64,000 nt of DNA from Methylophilus methylotrophus DSM 46235 = ATCC 53528 (GCF_000378225.1 NZ_KB905141.1:697326-761325); one strand, 5' to 3'; positions 9,087 to 19,935 are shown, counted from the stretch's first letter. Numbers and translations are program-made. The notes: generated by a model not told the origin, from the sequence alone.

Positions 9087-9866
9087 TTAACGCACAATGC
9101 CGCGCGTAGTTTGCGCGAGAAAACGGGTCATCAGGCCAATTTCCGGGCATGATTTCTCCATATCCGCCAAGGTCACTTTGGCCTCTTCAAGCGACAAGCC
9201 CTGACGATAAAGCACTTTATAAGCACGCTTAATCTGCTGTATGGTTTCGGCACTGAAGCCACGGCGCTTAAGCCCTTCAGCATTGATGCCATGTGGCTGG
9301 GCATCATATCCTGCTGCCGTCACGTAAGGCGGGATGTCTTTAAAAACCACAGACCCAACAGCAGTAATAATATGCTCGCCAATCTGGCAGAACTGGTGAA
9401 TCAGGGTAAATCCACCCAAAATGGCATGATCGTAAATCGTCACATGTCCAGCCAGTGAAGAGTTATTGGCCATGATGATATGGTTACCGACGATGCAATC
9501 ATGCGCAATATGCACGTACGCCATGATCCAGTTGTGGTTGCCAATTTTGGTCGTGCCTTTATCTTGTACTGTCCCACGGTTGAAGGTACAAAATTCACGG
9601 ATAGTATTGTGATCACCTATCTCGAGCAAGGTAGGTTCATCCTTGAACTTTTTATCCTGTGGCTTGGCACCTAGTGAAGAGAACTGGAAGATCTCGTTAT
9701 GTTTGCCTATGGTGGTAGGCCCTTCAATCACGACATGTGAGGCTATCTTGGTGCCGGCATCAATTCGTACGCCAGCTCCTATGGTGGTATAAGGGCCCAC
9801 TTCTACCGAGCTATCCAGCTCGGCTTTAGGATCTATGATTGCGGTAGGATGAATCAGGTTTTGCAT
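9087..9866 (-). CDS. lpxA: UDP-N-acetylglucosamine acyltransferase
   Basis: A 259-residue left-handed beta-helix protein with hexapeptide repeats from about residue 5 to 190 (for example HPTAIIDPKAELDSSVEVGP) and a C-terminal helical region. It performs the first step of lipid A synthesis, transfer of a hydroxyacyl chain from ACP to UDP-GlcNAc. The active-site histidine region MAYVHIAHDCIVGNH is present. The gene sits between fabZ and lpxB. Confidence 0.96.
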   Translation of the reverse strand: MQNLIHPTAIIDPKAELDSSVEVGPYTTIGAGVRIDAGTKIASHVVIEGPTTIGKHNEIFQFSSLGAKPQDKKFKDEPTLLEIGDHNTIREFCTFNRGTVQDKGTTKIGNHNWIMAYVHIAHDCIVGNHIIMANNSSLAGHVTIYDHAILGGFTLIHQFCQIGEHIITAVGSVVFKDIPPYVTAAGYDAQPHGINAEGLKRRGFSAETIQQIKRAYKVLYRQGLSLEEAKVTLADMEKSCPEIGLMTRFLAQTTRGIVR

Positions 9867-9909
9867 GTTCAGGCGTCCCAGGTGTCTTTCAGGACACGCT
9901 AGTCAAAAA

Positions 9910-10374
9910 TTATTTTTCAATGGCTTTGAGGATACACATCATATTGGCTTCTGCCACGATTTCGTCACCCACTTTGGCAACGGCGATGTATTTCCAGATC
10001 CCCTTCAGGATACGGTCTATCTTGACGTGCAGAATAATCTGGTCGCCAGGAGAGACGGGTTTTTTAAAGCGCACATTGTCGATACCGGCAAAATAATAAA
10101 CCGAATCATTGGTGGGCTTGGTACCCATGGTTTTAAACGACAGCAAGGCTGCCGCCTGTGCCATTGCCTCAACAATCAGTACACCGGGCATCACCGGGTG
10201 GTATGGAAAATGGCCGGGAAAATAAGGCTCATTGACCGATACGTTTTTCACGGCAGTAATCTCTTTGCCTAGCTCCATAGACAGGACACGGTCAACCAGT
10301 ACAAATGGATAGCGGTGCGGCAGGTGTTCCAGAATCTCATGAATATCCATGCTATTCATTGTGTTTTCAGCCAT
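9910..10374 (-). CDS. fabZ: 3-hydroxyacyl-ACP dehydratase FabZ
   Basis: A 154-residue hot-dog fold dehydratase. It contains [14 protein letters not shown] and the catalytic stretch [20 protein letters not shown], with the active-site His and Glu. It dehydrates hydroxyacyl-ACP in fatty acid synthesis and shares the hydroxyacyl-ACP pool with LpxA and LpxD. ATG at 10374 is preferred because GAGAGAA stands just before it; an in-frame TTG at 10386 and an ATG at 10359 are alternatives. It follows lpxD closely. Confidence 0.94.
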   Translation of the reverse strand: MAENTMNSMDIHEILEHLPHRYPFVLVDRVLSMELGKEITAVKNVSVNEPYFPGHFPYHPVMPGVLIVEAMAQAAALLSFKTMGTKPTNDSVYYFAGIDNVRFKKPVSPGDQIILHVKIDRILKGIWKYIAVAKVGDEIVAEANMMCILKAIEK

Positions 10375-10382
10375 AAATTCTC

Positions 10383-11441
10383 TCAATCTTCCGAATATTT
10401 TTGTATATTGCTTAGTGCTTGCTCAAGTTGCTTGAGTCTCAGCTGATATTGTTCCAAATGCCGGATATTTGCTGCTGTCCGTAACCAGTCTTCATGTTTC
10501 TGGAATGGCATCAGTGCCGTATAGGTGCCTGCTTGCTGTATCGAACGCATAATCATTGAACCCGGCGAAATGGTGACACCATCCACGATCTGCAAATGGC
10601 CGAGAATCATGGCCGCACCGCCTATTTTGCAATGTGCGCCAATCTCGGCACTGCCAGCAATGCCCACACATCCGGCAATGACCGTATGCGCACCGATGCG
10701 GACATTATGGGCGACCTGTATTAAATTGTCCAACTTAACCCCATCCTCGATGACGGTATCATCAAGCGCCCCTCGGTCCACGGTGGTGTTGGCACCGATA
10801 TCCACATGGTTACCAATCACGACGCGGCCAACTTGTGGTATTTTAACCCATTGCCCCTGCTCTTCGGCATAACCAAAACCATCATTTCCAATGATACAGC
10901 CAGAAAATAAATGGCAATGGCTACCAATGATTGTCCCATGCTTGATGACAACACGCGGCTCCAATACTGTATTTGGTCCAATCGTGACATCATCTTCAAT
11001 CACACAGCCAGCACCAATGCGCACACCATGACCCAATTTGACACGGTCACCGATACTCGTCATGGCATCAATCGTCCGTTCGGATGGCAAATGCGTATCA
11101 AAACCGATCACAGCGCTAGGATGCACATGATTGATATATTGCCTGGGTGGGTTCATCAAGGCTGACAGTTTGGCGAAATAGGCGTAGGGATTATCCGTGA
11201 GGATACATGGCAATCCAGTCAAGGCACGATGCTCTGGACGCAAAATCACGACAGAAGCCTGCGTCTCCTGTAATAATTGCGTATATTTTGTATCATTAAA
11301 AAAACTGATCATGCCAGGTTTGGCCTGCTTTAAAGAGGCCAACCGTGAAATTTTCAGCGACTTTGCTTGCTCAGGCTGACCAAGATCAACCTGCCCTCCC
11401 AGAGACGCAACTATCTCATGTAATGTAAAGTGTTGCGCCAT
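10383..11441 (-). CDS. lpxD: UDP-3-O-acylglucosamine N-acyltransferase
   Basis: A 352-residue protein with an N-terminal uridine-binding domain, then hexapeptide repeats ([20 protein letters not shown] and onward) and a C-terminal helix. It adds the second hydroxyacyl chain in lipid A synthesis. The active-site histidine lies in [17 protein letters not shown]. Gene order skp-lpxD-fabZ-lpxA is conserved across Gram-negative bacteria. Confidence 0.96.
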   Translation of the reverse strand: MAQHFTLHEIVASLGGQVDLGQPEQAKSLKISRLASLKQAKPGMISFFNDTKYTQLLQETQASVVILRPEHRALTGLPCILTDNPYAYFAKLSALMNPPRQYINHVHPSAVIGFDTHLPSERTIDAMTSIGDRVKLGHGVRIGAGCVIEDDVTIGPNTVLEPRVVIKHGTIIGSHCHLFSGCIIGNDGFGYAEEQGQWVKIPQVGRVVIGNHVDIGANTTVDRGALDDTVIEDGVKLDNLIQVAHNVRIGAHTVIAGCVGIAGSAEIGAHCKIGGAAMILGHLQIVDGVTISPGSMIMRSIQQAGTYTALMPFQKHEDWLRTAANIRHLEQYQLRLKQLEQALSNIQKYSED

Positions 11442-11489
11442 AAAAAAGACTGTCCTTGAGAATAAAACTTGACGTGAAAAGATGACTGG

Positions 11490-11990
11490 TTATTTTTTAC
11501 CCAGCAATTTGAGGACTTTATCCGTAATATCAATACGCTTGCTGGCATAGGCCACGCCGCTGTAAGCAACCAGATCATAACCTTCACTTTCGGCCACTGT
11601 CTGTACAGCCTTGTTGATACGCTCTTGCAACAAGGCAAGTTCTTCATTTTTGCGCAGGTTGATATCCTCGCGTAACTCACGCTGCTTACTCTGGAATTCA
11701 AGGCGTGAATTATTCAATTGGCGCTCTTTTTGACGGCGTTCAGCTTCACTCATACTCGTTGCACGGTCATGGTCCAGTTGTGATTCCAAGTCACGGATCT
11801 GTTTTTGCAACTTGTCCAGTTCCAAGGATCGCGGACTGAATTCTTTCTCTAGCTTTTTGCCTGTCTCAGCAGTTTGGGGAGCCTCTTGTAGCAACTTGTC
11901 CACTTGCACATAACCAACCTTGAAGTCAGCAGCAGTCGCTTGGCTACCATATAGTAACAAGCAGAAAAATCCTAACCATATACTTCTCAT
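11490..11990 (-). CDS. skp: Periplasmic chaperone OmpH/Skp
   Basis: A 166-residue protein with a signal peptide (MRSIWLGFFCLLLYGSQATA, likely cleaved near residue 21). A long charged coiled-coil region from about 50 to 125 forms the tentacles of the Skp trimer. It escorts unfolded outer-membrane proteins through the periplasm. It lies directly downstream of bamA, as usual, so the chaperone and the insertion machine are made together. Confidence 0.93.
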   Translation of the reverse strand: MRSIWLGFFCLLLYGSQATAADFKVGYVQVDKLLQEAPQTAETGKKLEKEFSPRSLELDKLQKQIRDLESQLDHDRATSMSEAERRQKERQLNNSRLEFQSKQRELREDINLRKNEELALLQERINKAVQTVAESEGYDLVAYSGVAYASKRIDITDKVLKLLGKK

Positions 11991-12030
11991 GCAATGACTC
12001 CCTTCACACCAGTTTTAGCTTCTCGCAGCA

Positions 12031-14352
12031 TTAGAACTGTTGCCCGAACTGGAATTGCAGCACTTGCGTGTCATCATAATCTTTCTCATTCAGTGGTTTG
12101 GCCAAGACCAGTTTCAATGGTCCAAATGGTGAGACCCAAGTCACGCCCACACCGGTGGAGAATCTCAAATATTCGGAGTTAATTGAATCATCTTTACCAT
12201 ATACACCACCACCATCCACAAACGCACTCAAACGGAACTGATTGGATTGCGAGACAAATGGCACAGGCATAAATAATTCGACATTACCAACAAAACGCTT
12301 CGTACCACCGACAGCAAAGTCAGAACCTGAACTTGGATTGATATCACGCGGGCCTAAAGAAGAGTTCAGGAAACCACGGACACTATTCACGCCACCGGCA
12401 TAGAAGTTTTTGAAGAACGGATAGTTTTTACCGCCGTAGCTATTAGCATAGCCAGCTTCCCCATTGAGCATCAGCGTGAAGTCTTTGCCCATGTCTTTAT
12501 ACCAGCTGTGCTGATAACTGACTTTGTAATATTGCAGATCAAGACCAGGAATGGATACATCGCCAGACAGCCGCTGTAAAACACCCCTGCGCGGGAACAG
12601 GATATTATCCCTTGAATCGAAGGTCCAGCCAGCATTGAATACGATGGAATTACTGCTACAGCCACTGCTGTTTTCACAGAATCTCAGGTATTGAATCGGA
12701 CTACTGTCGGAAAGTTCAACTTCAGTCAGGTCCAGCGTCAAACCAGCACTGATAAAGTCCATTTCGGACATCGGCATGCCAAAACGTACGCCAAGACCGT
12801 AAGACTGACTGTTATAGGTACCCACATTCAGCTGGGTTGAATTTCTACGGCTAGTATCCACATCACGACGATAAATATCAAAGCCACGGCTGATACCATC
12901 TGGTGTGTAATAAGGGTCTGTATACGACAACGAATAAATCGTATTGAAGCTACTTGTATTGACTTGCAAGGCTACACGGTTACCCGTGCCGAGGAAGTTA
13001 GGCTGGTTCACATTGAACCCCAGAACGACACCATCACTACTCGACAAACCCGCACCAAACTGCACACTACCCGTCGCTTTTTCAGCCACAGTCACATTCA
13101 TATCCACCTGGTCATTGATCCCAGGCACTGATGGCGTTTCCAGCTCAACACTATCAAAAAAGTTGAGGCGCTGGATACGTTCTTTGGAACGCTTGATCTT
13201 ATCCCCTGCGTACCAGGCAGATTCCATCTGGCGCATTTCACGCCTGACCACGGAGTCACGTGTGCGGGTGTTGCCCTGCACGTTAATCCGTCTGACATAG
13301 ACTTTACGGCCAGGATCAATAAAGAAGGTAAACGCAACCGTATGCTCCTGCTTGTTGATTTCAGGGACTGCATTCACGTTGGCAAACGCATAACCTTCTT
13401 CACCCAGCTTGTCGTTAATGATCTTGCTGGCATCTGTCACCTTCTGGCGATTGAATACTTCACCATCCTGGATATTGATCAGCTTGCGCAAGTCCTCCTC
13501 TGGCAGCAACATATCGCCAGCCAGCTTGGTCTTGCTGATATTGTATTTTTCACCTTCAGTCAGGTTGATGGTGATATAGACATCACGCTTGTCAGGAGAA
13601 ATGGACACTTGTGTGGAGTCGATGGAAAACTCCAGATAACCCTGGTTCATGTAAAAAGAACGCAATGCTTCCAGATCGGCCGTCAGTTTTTGTTTGGAAT
13701 ACTGGTCATCTTTGTTCCACCAGCTCATCCAGTTTGGCGTCGTGAGCAAAAAGTTGGCGCGCAAATCTTCTGTGGTAAACAAATGGTTGCCAACGATATT
13801 GATATCGCGGATTTTTGCTGCGGGACCTTCTGTAATCTCGAAGCGTATGGCAACACGGTTACGTTCCAGCGGACTGGCGGTGGCCTTGACCTCAGCGCTG
13901 TATTTACCCTGAGACAGGTATTGTCGCTTGATTTCTTGCTCTGCCCTGTCCAGTTGCGATTTATCAAAAATCTGGCCTTCGGCAATACCAATCTGTTTCA
14001 AGCCTTCCTTGATTTTGTCTGTCTGAAAGGACTTGTTACCGCTGAAATCAATTTGCGTGACAGAAGGACGCTCCTGCACAGTCACGACCAGTACATCGCC
14101 TTCATTTTCAATCCGTACATCCTTGAAAAAGCCAGTTGCATAGAGAGACTTAATCGCCTGTGCGGCTTTTTCATCGCTCATGACATCGCCTACCTGCATG
14201 GGCAGGTAATTGAAGACAGTACCGGGCTCTGTACGTTGCAAACCTTCAACACGGATATCGGTAATGACAAATGGTTCTGTCGCATGTGCGTTCAGGTGCA
14301 TCACCCCCGCCAACAAACACAACCACAACTTGGAACTGGATTTTATTCTCAT
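12031..14352 (-). CDS. bamA: Outer-membrane protein assembly factor BamA
   Basis: A 773-residue Omp85 protein: signal peptide (residues 1-24), five POTRA domains to about residue 425, then a 16-strand barrel. The barrel has the conserved VRGF motif (GVNSVRGFLNSSLGPRD) and the chain ends in a C-terminal phenylalanine, as expected for an outer-membrane barrel. It folds and inserts outer-membrane proteins. It sits between rseP and skp. A long opposite-strand reading frame across it is only a shadow. Confidence 0.97.
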   Translation of the reverse strand: MRIKSSSKLWLCLLAGVMHLNAHATEPFVITDIRVEGLQRTEPGTVFNYLPMQVGDVMSDEKAAQAIKSLYATGFFKDVRIENEGDVLVVTVQERPSVTQIDFSGNKSFQTDKIKEGLKQIGIAEGQIFDKSQLDRAEQEIKRQYLSQGKYSAEVKATASPLERNRVAIRFEITEGPAAKIRDINIVGNHLFTTEDLRANFLLTTPNWMSWWNKDDQYSKQKLTADLEALRSFYMNQGYLEFSIDSTQVSISPDKRDVYITINLTEGEKYNISKTKLAGDMLLPEEDLRKLINIQDGEVFNRQKVTDASKIINDKLGEEGYAFANVNAVPEINKQEHTVAFTFFIDPGRKVYVRRINVQGNTRTRDSVVRREMRQMESAWYAGDKIKRSKERIQRLNFFDSVELETPSVPGINDQVDMNVTVAEKATGSVQFGAGLSSSDGVVLGFNVNQPNFLGTGNRVALQVNTSSFNTIYSLSYTDPYYTPDGISRGFDIYRRDVDTSRRNSTQLNVGTYNSQSYGLGVRFGMPMSEMDFISAGLTLDLTEVELSDSSPIQYLRFCENSSGCSSNSIVFNAGWTFDSRDNILFPRRGVLQRLSGDVSIPGLDLQYYKVSYQHSWYKDMGKDFTLMLNGEAGYANSYGGKNYPFFKNFYAGGVNSVRGFLNSSLGPRDINPSSGSDFAVGGTKRFVGNVELFMPVPFVSQSNQFRLSAFVDGGGVYGKDDSINSEYLRFSTGVGVTWVSPFGPLKLVLAKPLNEKDYDDTQVLQFQFGQQF

Positions 14353-14363
14353 TAACTATACTT

Positions 14364-15722
14364 TCAACCAATCAGGTAACGATTGATGTCATTAAAAAAA
14401 GCAATAAACATCAATGCCCCCAAAATACCCAGGCCCAAACGCTGTCCTATTGCCAGCACCTTGTCGGGTAATGGTTCTCCTCGAATCAATTCCGCCATAT
14501 GATACAACAAATGGCCGCCATCCAATACTGGAATCGGCAGCAGGTTCATGACTGCAATACTGATGCTGAGTAAGGCAATAAACCCAATATAAGGCTTGAT
14601 ACCCATCCCAGCAGATTCACCCGCAGCATCTGCAATACTGACGGGGCCACTGATGGCTTTAAGCGAAGCCTCACCCGTGATCATTTTCCCCAGCATATTA
14701 AGGGTGAAAGCAATCGTTTCATGCATTTTATCTACTGCACGTAGTGCTGCTTGTGACGCACTGTAATGACGGATCACCTGATATGGTGTGAGATCGACTG
14801 CATCCATATTGACCGCAGCACCTAGGCGCCCGACCTTCTGGCCACCTTGCTGGACTGTTTCAGGCAGCAGTTTTACCTGGTACAAATTCTCAGCGCGTTG
14901 GTATTCTATTTTTAACGGCTGACCTGGATTACCCCGCACCACTTTAACAAACTGTTGCCAGTCAGAAATTGTTTTTTGATTTACCTTAAGGATACGGTCA
15001 CCGGTCTGGAGACCGCTTTTCTCAGCAACTGAACCAGGGATGACTTCACCAATCACTGCCGGGACAACAGGCATTAATACAGTCAGACCAGCTTTTTGCA
15101 TGACTTCGCCATCAGGGTCACCTGGCAAGCGATTTAAAGGCAGCACATGCTGATGTACATCGCCTTGTGCAGTTTTGGTCAACACAAGCACTGATCGATG
15201 GGCAACCCAGTTCTCCAACATATGCCATTGGGCTTCCTGCCAGGTTTCGAGCGGCTTGCCATCCAGCGAAACAATCAGATCACCCTGGCGTAATTTTGCC
15301 TGGGCCGCCAATGAGCCTGGCTCTACCGGGCCAATATAGGGTTTCAGTCCCACCTCGCCCTGGGCAATCAAGCCCCAGTAGCAGACAAATGCCAGTAATA
15401 AATTAGCGAATGGCCCGGCAAAGACCACCCACATTTTGGCAGCGATGCTTTGGCGGTCAAATGCCTGCGACCAATCCACCTGCGCGGACACAGATTCATG
15501 TTCACGGCTATCCAGCATTTTGACGTACCCACCCAGCGGGATCCAGGATAATATCCACTGCGTGGATTGAGGGTTCGCCTGATATTTGAATATCGGCTTG
15601 CCGAAGCCGATAGAGAACTTGAGGACGCGTATACCGCAACTGCGTGCAGCCAGGTAATGGCCAAATTCATGGATAGTGACCAGGACACCTATAGCAACAA
15701 TAAACGCCAGGACTGATGTCAT
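14364..15722 (-). CDS. rseP: Site-2 intramembrane metalloprotease RseP
   Basis: A 452-residue membrane protease with the zinc motif HEFGH at residues 18-22 and the second active-site segment PVLDGGHLL near the C-terminus. Two PDZ domains lie between (about 110-180 and 205-280). It cleaves anti-sigma factors such as RseA and remnant signal peptides. The start overlaps the dxr stop by four bases (ATGA), implying translational coupling. Confidence 0.95.
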   Translation of the reverse strand: MTSVLAFIVAIGVLVTIHEFGHYLAARSCGIRVLKFSIGFGKPIFKYQANPQSTQWILSWIPLGGYVKMLDSREHESVSAQVDWSQAFDRQSIAAKMWVVFAGPFANLLLAFVCYWGLIAQGEVGLKPYIGPVEPGSLAAQAKLRQGDLIVSLDGKPLETWQEAQWHMLENWVAHRSVLVLTKTAQGDVHQHVLPLNRLPGDPDGEVMQKAGLTVLMPVVPAVIGEVIPGSVAEKSGLQTGDRILKVNQKTISDWQQFVKVVRGNPGQPLKIEYQRAENLYQVKLLPETVQQGGQKVGRLGAAVNMDAVDLTPYQVIRHYSASQAALRAVDKMHETIAFTLNMLGKMITGEASLKAISGPVSIADAAGESAGMGIKPYIGFIALLSISIAVMNLLPIPVLDGGHLLYHMAELIRGEPLPDKVLAIGQRLGLGILGALMFIAFFNDINRYLIG

Positions 15723-16927
15723 ACGCTGGCAACCTTGCGTACAGGTTTAACAGTCATTTTTGAGATGAGTGCTTGCACATAAGCCCTGGCCTGGCTATCC
15801 ACAAGCAGCAGTTGCTCAATCGACTGCACGGTTTCGATGGACAATTTCTGCAGAGTGGCATTGATCAGTGCCGGAATATCCAAATACTGGATTTGTTCGC
15901 GTAAAAATGCGGCGACGGCCACTTCATTTGCTGCATTGAGCATCGCGGGTCCAGTGCCTCCAGCAGCCAATGCATCATAAGCCAATTTCAGGCATGGAAA
16001 ACGTTGCGTATCTGGCGCTTCAAACTCCAACCTGGCCACCTCTATCAAGCTCAGCGGTTTCACGCCAGAAGCGATGCGCTCAGGATAAGCCAAGCCATAA
16101 GCAATCGGGGTACGCATATCAGGATTACCCAGCTGCGCAAGAATACTGCCATCAACGTATGACACCATGGAATGAATCACACTTTGCGGATGCACGACCA
16201 CATCAATCTGGTCTGGGCGTGCATCAAACAACCAATGTGCTTCAATCACTTCCAGCCCCTTATTCATGAGCGTAGAAGAGTCGATAGTAATTTTTGCACC
16301 CATCACCCAGTTAGGGTGTTTTAACGCGAGGGCTGGGGTCACCTGTTGCAGCTGTAGCTGACTATAAGTGCGGAAAGGCCCGCCAGAAGCAGTGAGGATA
16401 ATCTGATTAACACCGACATCAGCCAACTCATCATAGGGTAATTTTGGCATCACCTGGAAAATGGCATTATGCTCGCTATCTATCGGTAGCAAAGTAGCTT
16501 GCCCCTGTTTCACAGCATCCATAAACAACTGACCGGCCATCACCAGGGTTTCTTTATTAGCCAGCAGGATTTTTTTACCCGCTTTTGCAGCAGCCAGCGC
16601 AGGTAACAAGCCTGCAGCACCCACAATGGCTGCCATGACAATAGTTACTTCGGCATGGGCAGACACCAAGGTTAATCCCTCAACGCCGGCCAGTACTTCG
16701 ACTTTCAATTGTTCGGCCTGTACGCGCTGACGCAATAGCTGCGCGGCATCCTTGTCCTGCATCACGGCATAGCGAGGTTTGTATGTTGCACACTGCTGCA
16801 ACATAGCATCCACATTACTGTGCGCAGCCAACGCGAACACGCCATAGCGCCCTGGATGCTGTGAAATCACATCCAGCGTCTGCTGACCGATGGTGCCAGT
16901 GCTGCCAAGTATGGTGACGTATTGCAA
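15719..16927 (-). CDS. dxr: 1-deoxy-D-xylulose 5-phosphate reductoisomerase
   Basis: A 402-residue enzyme of the MEP isoprenoid pathway with the NADPH-binding start QYVTILGSTGTIGQQTLDVI and the substrate/metal motifs PIDSEHNAIFQ, LTASGGPFR and STLMNKGLEVIEAHWLF. The start appears to be TTG at 16927: AGAGG lies about six bases before it and no upstream ATG fits before the cdsA stop. It supplies isoprenoids, including the undecaprenyl chain made by the neighbouring UppS. Confidence 0.95.
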   Translation of the reverse strand: MQYVTILGSTGTIGQQTLDVISQHPGRYGVFALAAHSNVDAMLQQCATYKPRYAVMQDKDAAQLLRQRVQAEQLKVEVLAGVEGLTLVSAHAEVTIVMAAIVGAAGLLPALAAAKAGKKILLANKETLVMAGQLFMDAVKQGQATLLPIDSEHNAIFQVMPKLPYDELADVGVNQIILTASGGPFRTYSQLQLQQVTPALALKHPNWVMGAKITIDSSTLMNKGLEVIEAHWLFDARPDQIDVVVHPQSVIHSMVSYVDGSILAQLGNPDMRTPIAYGLAYPERIASGVKPLSLIEVARLEFEAPDTQRFPCLKLAYDALAAGGTGPAMLNAANEVAVAAFLREQIQYLDIPALINATLQKLSIETVQSIEQLLLVDSQARAYVQALISKMTVKPVRKVASV

Positions 16928-16936
16928 AATAACCTC

Positions 16937-17764
16937 TTAAAACGAATAAGCCTGTTGCCAGTAATGAAACCAGAACAGAAGGCACATGCCAATAGGTAAG
17001 GCTGGAATCACGCCATCAACGCGATCCAGCAATCCACCATGTCCGGGCAGAAATTGCCCGCTGTCTTTCAGGTTGGCGCGACGTTTGAAAAATGACTCAA
17101 ACAAATCGCCATAGATACCAGCAACTGTCACCAGCCACAAACCAGGCAATATCCACCAAGTTGACACCGCACCCGTTATCTTGAGTACGGCGGCATAAAT
17201 GGCCACTGCCAGCAAGGCGCCGAATACGCCTTCCCAGGTTTTACCAGGACTGATGGCTGGCGCCAGCTTATGTCGTCCAAACTGCTTGCCAGCAAAATAG
17301 GCTGCACTATCGGCCAGCCAGATCGTGGAAATAATCACTAGCAACACATAAGGGTTAACCTCTTTGGCCGCCACCAATGCCAGCCACAAAGACATCATCA
17401 ACCCCCAGCCGATGATTGCATTCATTCCTTTATTTTTTGAGAACACATGAAAGAACAAACTGACAGGCACGACAATCAACCAGAACGCGGTTGCGAACGC
17501 AAACACCTGCAAGGCATGATAAAAAAACCAGTGAAAGCCCAGCTGCGGCAATAAAAATAACATCGCCAGCCCCAGCAAAGCAGAGACAGCCAGGTAAACA
17601 TGGGTCTGCGACTTACTCAACTGCAGGAACCCTGCCCACTCACTCAAGCAAATCAGCGTGAGACCTAACATGATTGAGGCCCACGCCAGCAAAGGTAGCC
17701 AAAACAAAGCGGGTAAAAATAATCCCAACAGTACTATGGCAGTAAGAATTCGGGTTTTTAGCAT
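16937..17764 (-). CDS. cdsA: Phosphatidate cytidylyltransferase
   Basis: A 275-residue polytopic membrane enzyme that makes CDP-diacylglycerol for phospholipid synthesis. The CDS signature is split between SPGKTWEGVFGALLA and GDLFESFFKRRANLKDSG, followed by PGHGGLLDRVDG. Several hydrophobic helices precede it. It overlaps neither neighbour; only a few bases separate it from uppS and dxr. Confidence 0.95.
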   Translation of the reverse strand: MLKTRILTAIVLLGLFLPALFWLPLLAWASIMLGLTLICLSEWAGFLQLSKSQTHVYLAVSALLGLAMLFLLPQLGFHWFFYHALQVFAFATAFWLIVVPVSLFFHVFSKNKGMNAIIGWGLMMSLWLALVAAKEVNPYVLLVIISTIWLADSAAYFAGKQFGRHKLAPAISPGKTWEGVFGALLAVAIYAAVLKITGAVSTWWILPGLWLVTVAGIYGDLFESFFKRRANLKDSGQFLPGHGGLLDRVDGVIPALPIGMCLLFWFHYWQQAYSF

Positions 17765-17766
17765 AA

Positions 17767-18525
17767 TCAGGAAGCGTTTGGCTCAACCAGTTGCTCACTG
17801 GTGCGCCCAAAACGGCGTTCACGCTGACGGTAAGAACTTAATGCCGCTTCAAATGCTGCATCATCAAAGTCCGGCCATAAGGTGGATGTGAAATAAAGCT
17901 CGGTATAGGCCAGTTGCCACAACAGAAAGTTACTGATACGTGTCTCGCCACCGGTGCGGATGAATAGATCAGGCTCAGGCGCATAAGGCATGGAAAGATA
18001 TGGCGTTAAATCTGATTCTTGTATCTGTTTGAGGTCTGGTTGCGCCTGCAATAACTGGTTAACCGCATGCACTACATCCCAGCGCCCGCCATAATTGACA
18101 GCAATCGTCAGGGTCAATCCTGTGTTCGCTGCTGTTTTCTGCTCCGCTTCAAGCATCTTTTGCTGCAAGGTGGCATTAAAAGCTGAACGATCGCCAATCA
18201 GCTTCAAAATCACGTTGGCTTCATGCAGTTTTTTGACTTCGCGGTCCAGCGCCTCCAGAAACAAGCTCATCAGGAAAGTAACCTCCTCGGGAGGTCGGCG
18301 CCAGTTCTCACTGCTAAATGCAAACAGCGTCAGGTACTTGATATCCAGGCGGACACAAGCCTTCACCATGGCACGCACCGACTCTAAACCGCGTTGATGA
18401 CCTGCCACGCGCGGTAAAAAGCGTTTTTTGGCCCAACGCCCGTTGCCATCCATAATGACAGCCACATGTTGTGGCACCTCTTGAATTGGCGGGACCTCTT
18501 TGGTAGAACTGGAGAATAAACCCAA
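17767..18525 (-). CDS. uppS: Isoprenyl (undecaprenyl) diphosphate synthase
   Basis: A 252-residue cis-prenyltransferase with the signature VAVIMDGNGRWAKKR, then RVAGHQRGLESVR and LTLFAFSSENWRRP. The C-terminal RTGGETRISNFLLWQLAYTE is also conserved. It makes the C55 lipid carrier for peptidoglycan and LPS. The predicted start is TTG at 18525, supported by GGAAG about five bases upstream; a later start would cut into the conserved region. Confidence 0.94.
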   Translation of the reverse strand: MGLFSSSTKEVPPIQEVPQHVAVIMDGNGRWAKKRFLPRVAGHQRGLESVRAMVKACVRLDIKYLTLFAFSSENWRRPPEEVTFLMSLFLEALDREVKKLHEANVILKLIGDRSAFNATLQQKMLEAEQKTAANTGLTLTIAVNYGGRWDVVHAVNQLLQAQPDLKQIQESDLTPYLSMPYAPEPDLFIRTGGETRISNFLLWQLAYTELYFTSTLWPDFDDAAFEAALSSYRQRERRFGRTSEQLVEPNAS

Positions 18526-18552
18526 AACAGCTTCCGTTCGCGTTGATGGCTG

Positions 18553-19110
18553 TTACACAGCCATCAAGTCAGCTTCTTTTTGTTGCAGGATTTTGTCAAC
18601 TTCAGCCACGGCCTTGTCGGTCATCTTTTGAACCTCATCCTGGGCACGGCGCTCATCATCTTCAGAAATCGCTTTATCCTTGATGAGTTTTTTCAAGGCA
18701 TCGTTGGCATCACGACGCACATTGCGGATCGCCACTTTAGCGCCTTCACCTTCATTACGCACAATTTTGGTCAGGTCACGCCTACGCTCTTCAGTCAGCA
18801 TAGGCATAGGGACACGGATCAAGTCACCATTTGTGGCTGGGTTCAGGCCCAAATCACTATCGCGGATAGCTTTTTCAACTTTCGCAATCATGTTTTTTTC
18901 ATAGGGCTGAACGTTAATCGTACGCGCATCGCCAAGGTTGACGTTAGCCACTTGGTTAATCGCCACCATGGAACCGTAATACTCGACCATCACGTGGTCG
19001 AGCAAACCAGCATGCGCACGTCCTGTACGGACTTTAGCCAAATCAGTTTTCAAAGCCTCCAGGGACTTTTGCATTTTCTGCTCAGCAGATTTTTTAATAT
19101 CTTCAACCAT
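18553..19110 (-). CDS. frr: Ribosome recycling factor
   Basis: A 185-residue protein of the usual RRF length. It shows [21 protein letters not shown] and [20 protein letters not shown]. With EF-G it splits the post-termination ribosome. It lies between pyrH and uppS, its standard position. Confidence 0.97.
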   Translation of the reverse strand: MVEDIKKSAEQKMQKSLEALKTDLAKVRTGRAHAGLLDHVMVEYYGSMVAINQVANVNLGDARTINVQPYEKNMIAKVEKAIRDSDLGLNPATNGDLIRVPMPMLTEERRRDLTKIVRNEGEGAKVAIRNVRRDANDALKKLIKDKAISEDDERRAQDEVQKMTDKAVAEVDKILQQKEADLMAV

Positions 19111-19140
19111 TATTGTTTCTCCATAACGCCAGCGTCCGGC

Positions 19141-19857
19141 TTAAGCCCTGACGCGTGTTCCTTCATTCTCACCTAAGATGACGCTCTTGAGTGCCCCTTC
19201 TTTAAAAATGCTGAAGACAGCAATCGGCATTTTCTGGTCACGACAAAGCGTAAAAGCTGTCGCATCCATCACCTTTAAGTTTTTATTAATTGCCTCGTCA
19301 TACGAGACCTGATCATACCGCGTCGCTGACGGATCTTTTTTCGGATCAGCCGTATAGATGCCATCAACCTTGGTGGCTTTCAACACGATTTCGGCATCGA
19401 TTTCAACGCCACGCAAAGCCGCTGCAGTATCGGTGGTGAAAAATGGATTACCCGTACCAGCACCAAAAATGACTACTTTACCTTCTTCAAGGTAGCGAAT
19501 AGCCTTGCCACGGATATAAGGCTCTGCGACTGCTTCAATATTCAACGCACTTTGCACACGCGCTGGCACGCCGGCATGCTTCATGGCATCCTGCAGTGCC
19601 ATCGCATTCATGACTGTGGCTAGCATGCCCATGTAATCGGCATTTGCCCTATCCATGCCTTCGGCAGCAGGTGCGACACCACGAAAAATGTTACCTCCAC
19701 CAATCACGATACCGACTTGCACGCCCATATCGACAATTTCTTTGATCTGCCCAACTATCGCATTGACTGTTTCGCGATTGATTCCATATGCATCATCACC
19801 CATCAGCGCCTCACCGGATAATTTAAGGAGAACGCGCTTGAAAACAGGTTGTGCCAT
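19141..19857 (-). CDS. pyrH: UMP kinase
   Basis: A 238-residue amino-acid-kinase-fold enzyme that phosphorylates UMP to UDP. It begins with [21 protein letters not shown] and has [10 protein letters not shown] and [18 protein letters not shown]. It lies between tsf and frr. A strong terminator lies between tsf and pyrH, so pyrH may depend partly on its own promoter in the 78 bp after that terminator. Confidence 0.97.
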   Translation of the reverse strand: MAQPVFKRVLLKLSGEALMGDDAYGINRETVNAIVGQIKEIVDMGVQVGIVIGGGNIFRGVAPAAEGMDRANADYMGMLATVMNAMALQDAMKHAGVPARVQSALNIEAVAEPYIRGKAIRYLEEGKVVIFGAGTGNPFFTTDTAAALRGVEIDAEIVLKATKVDGIYTADPKKDPSATRYDQVSYDEAINKNLKVMDATAFTLCRDQKMPIAVFSIFKEGALKSVILGENEGTRVRA

Positions 19858-19935
19858 CGTTATTTTCCCAAACTCAAAATGTGCTTATTTAATCACAAAA
19901 CAAGGTTTTTTGGGCCGTAAACCGACCCGTGAGCC

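Noticed and set aside
13342-14355. 337-codon open frame on the plus strand
   Set aside because: It is antisense to bamA, whose protein is clearly recognised; the frame has no family resemblance or ribosome site.
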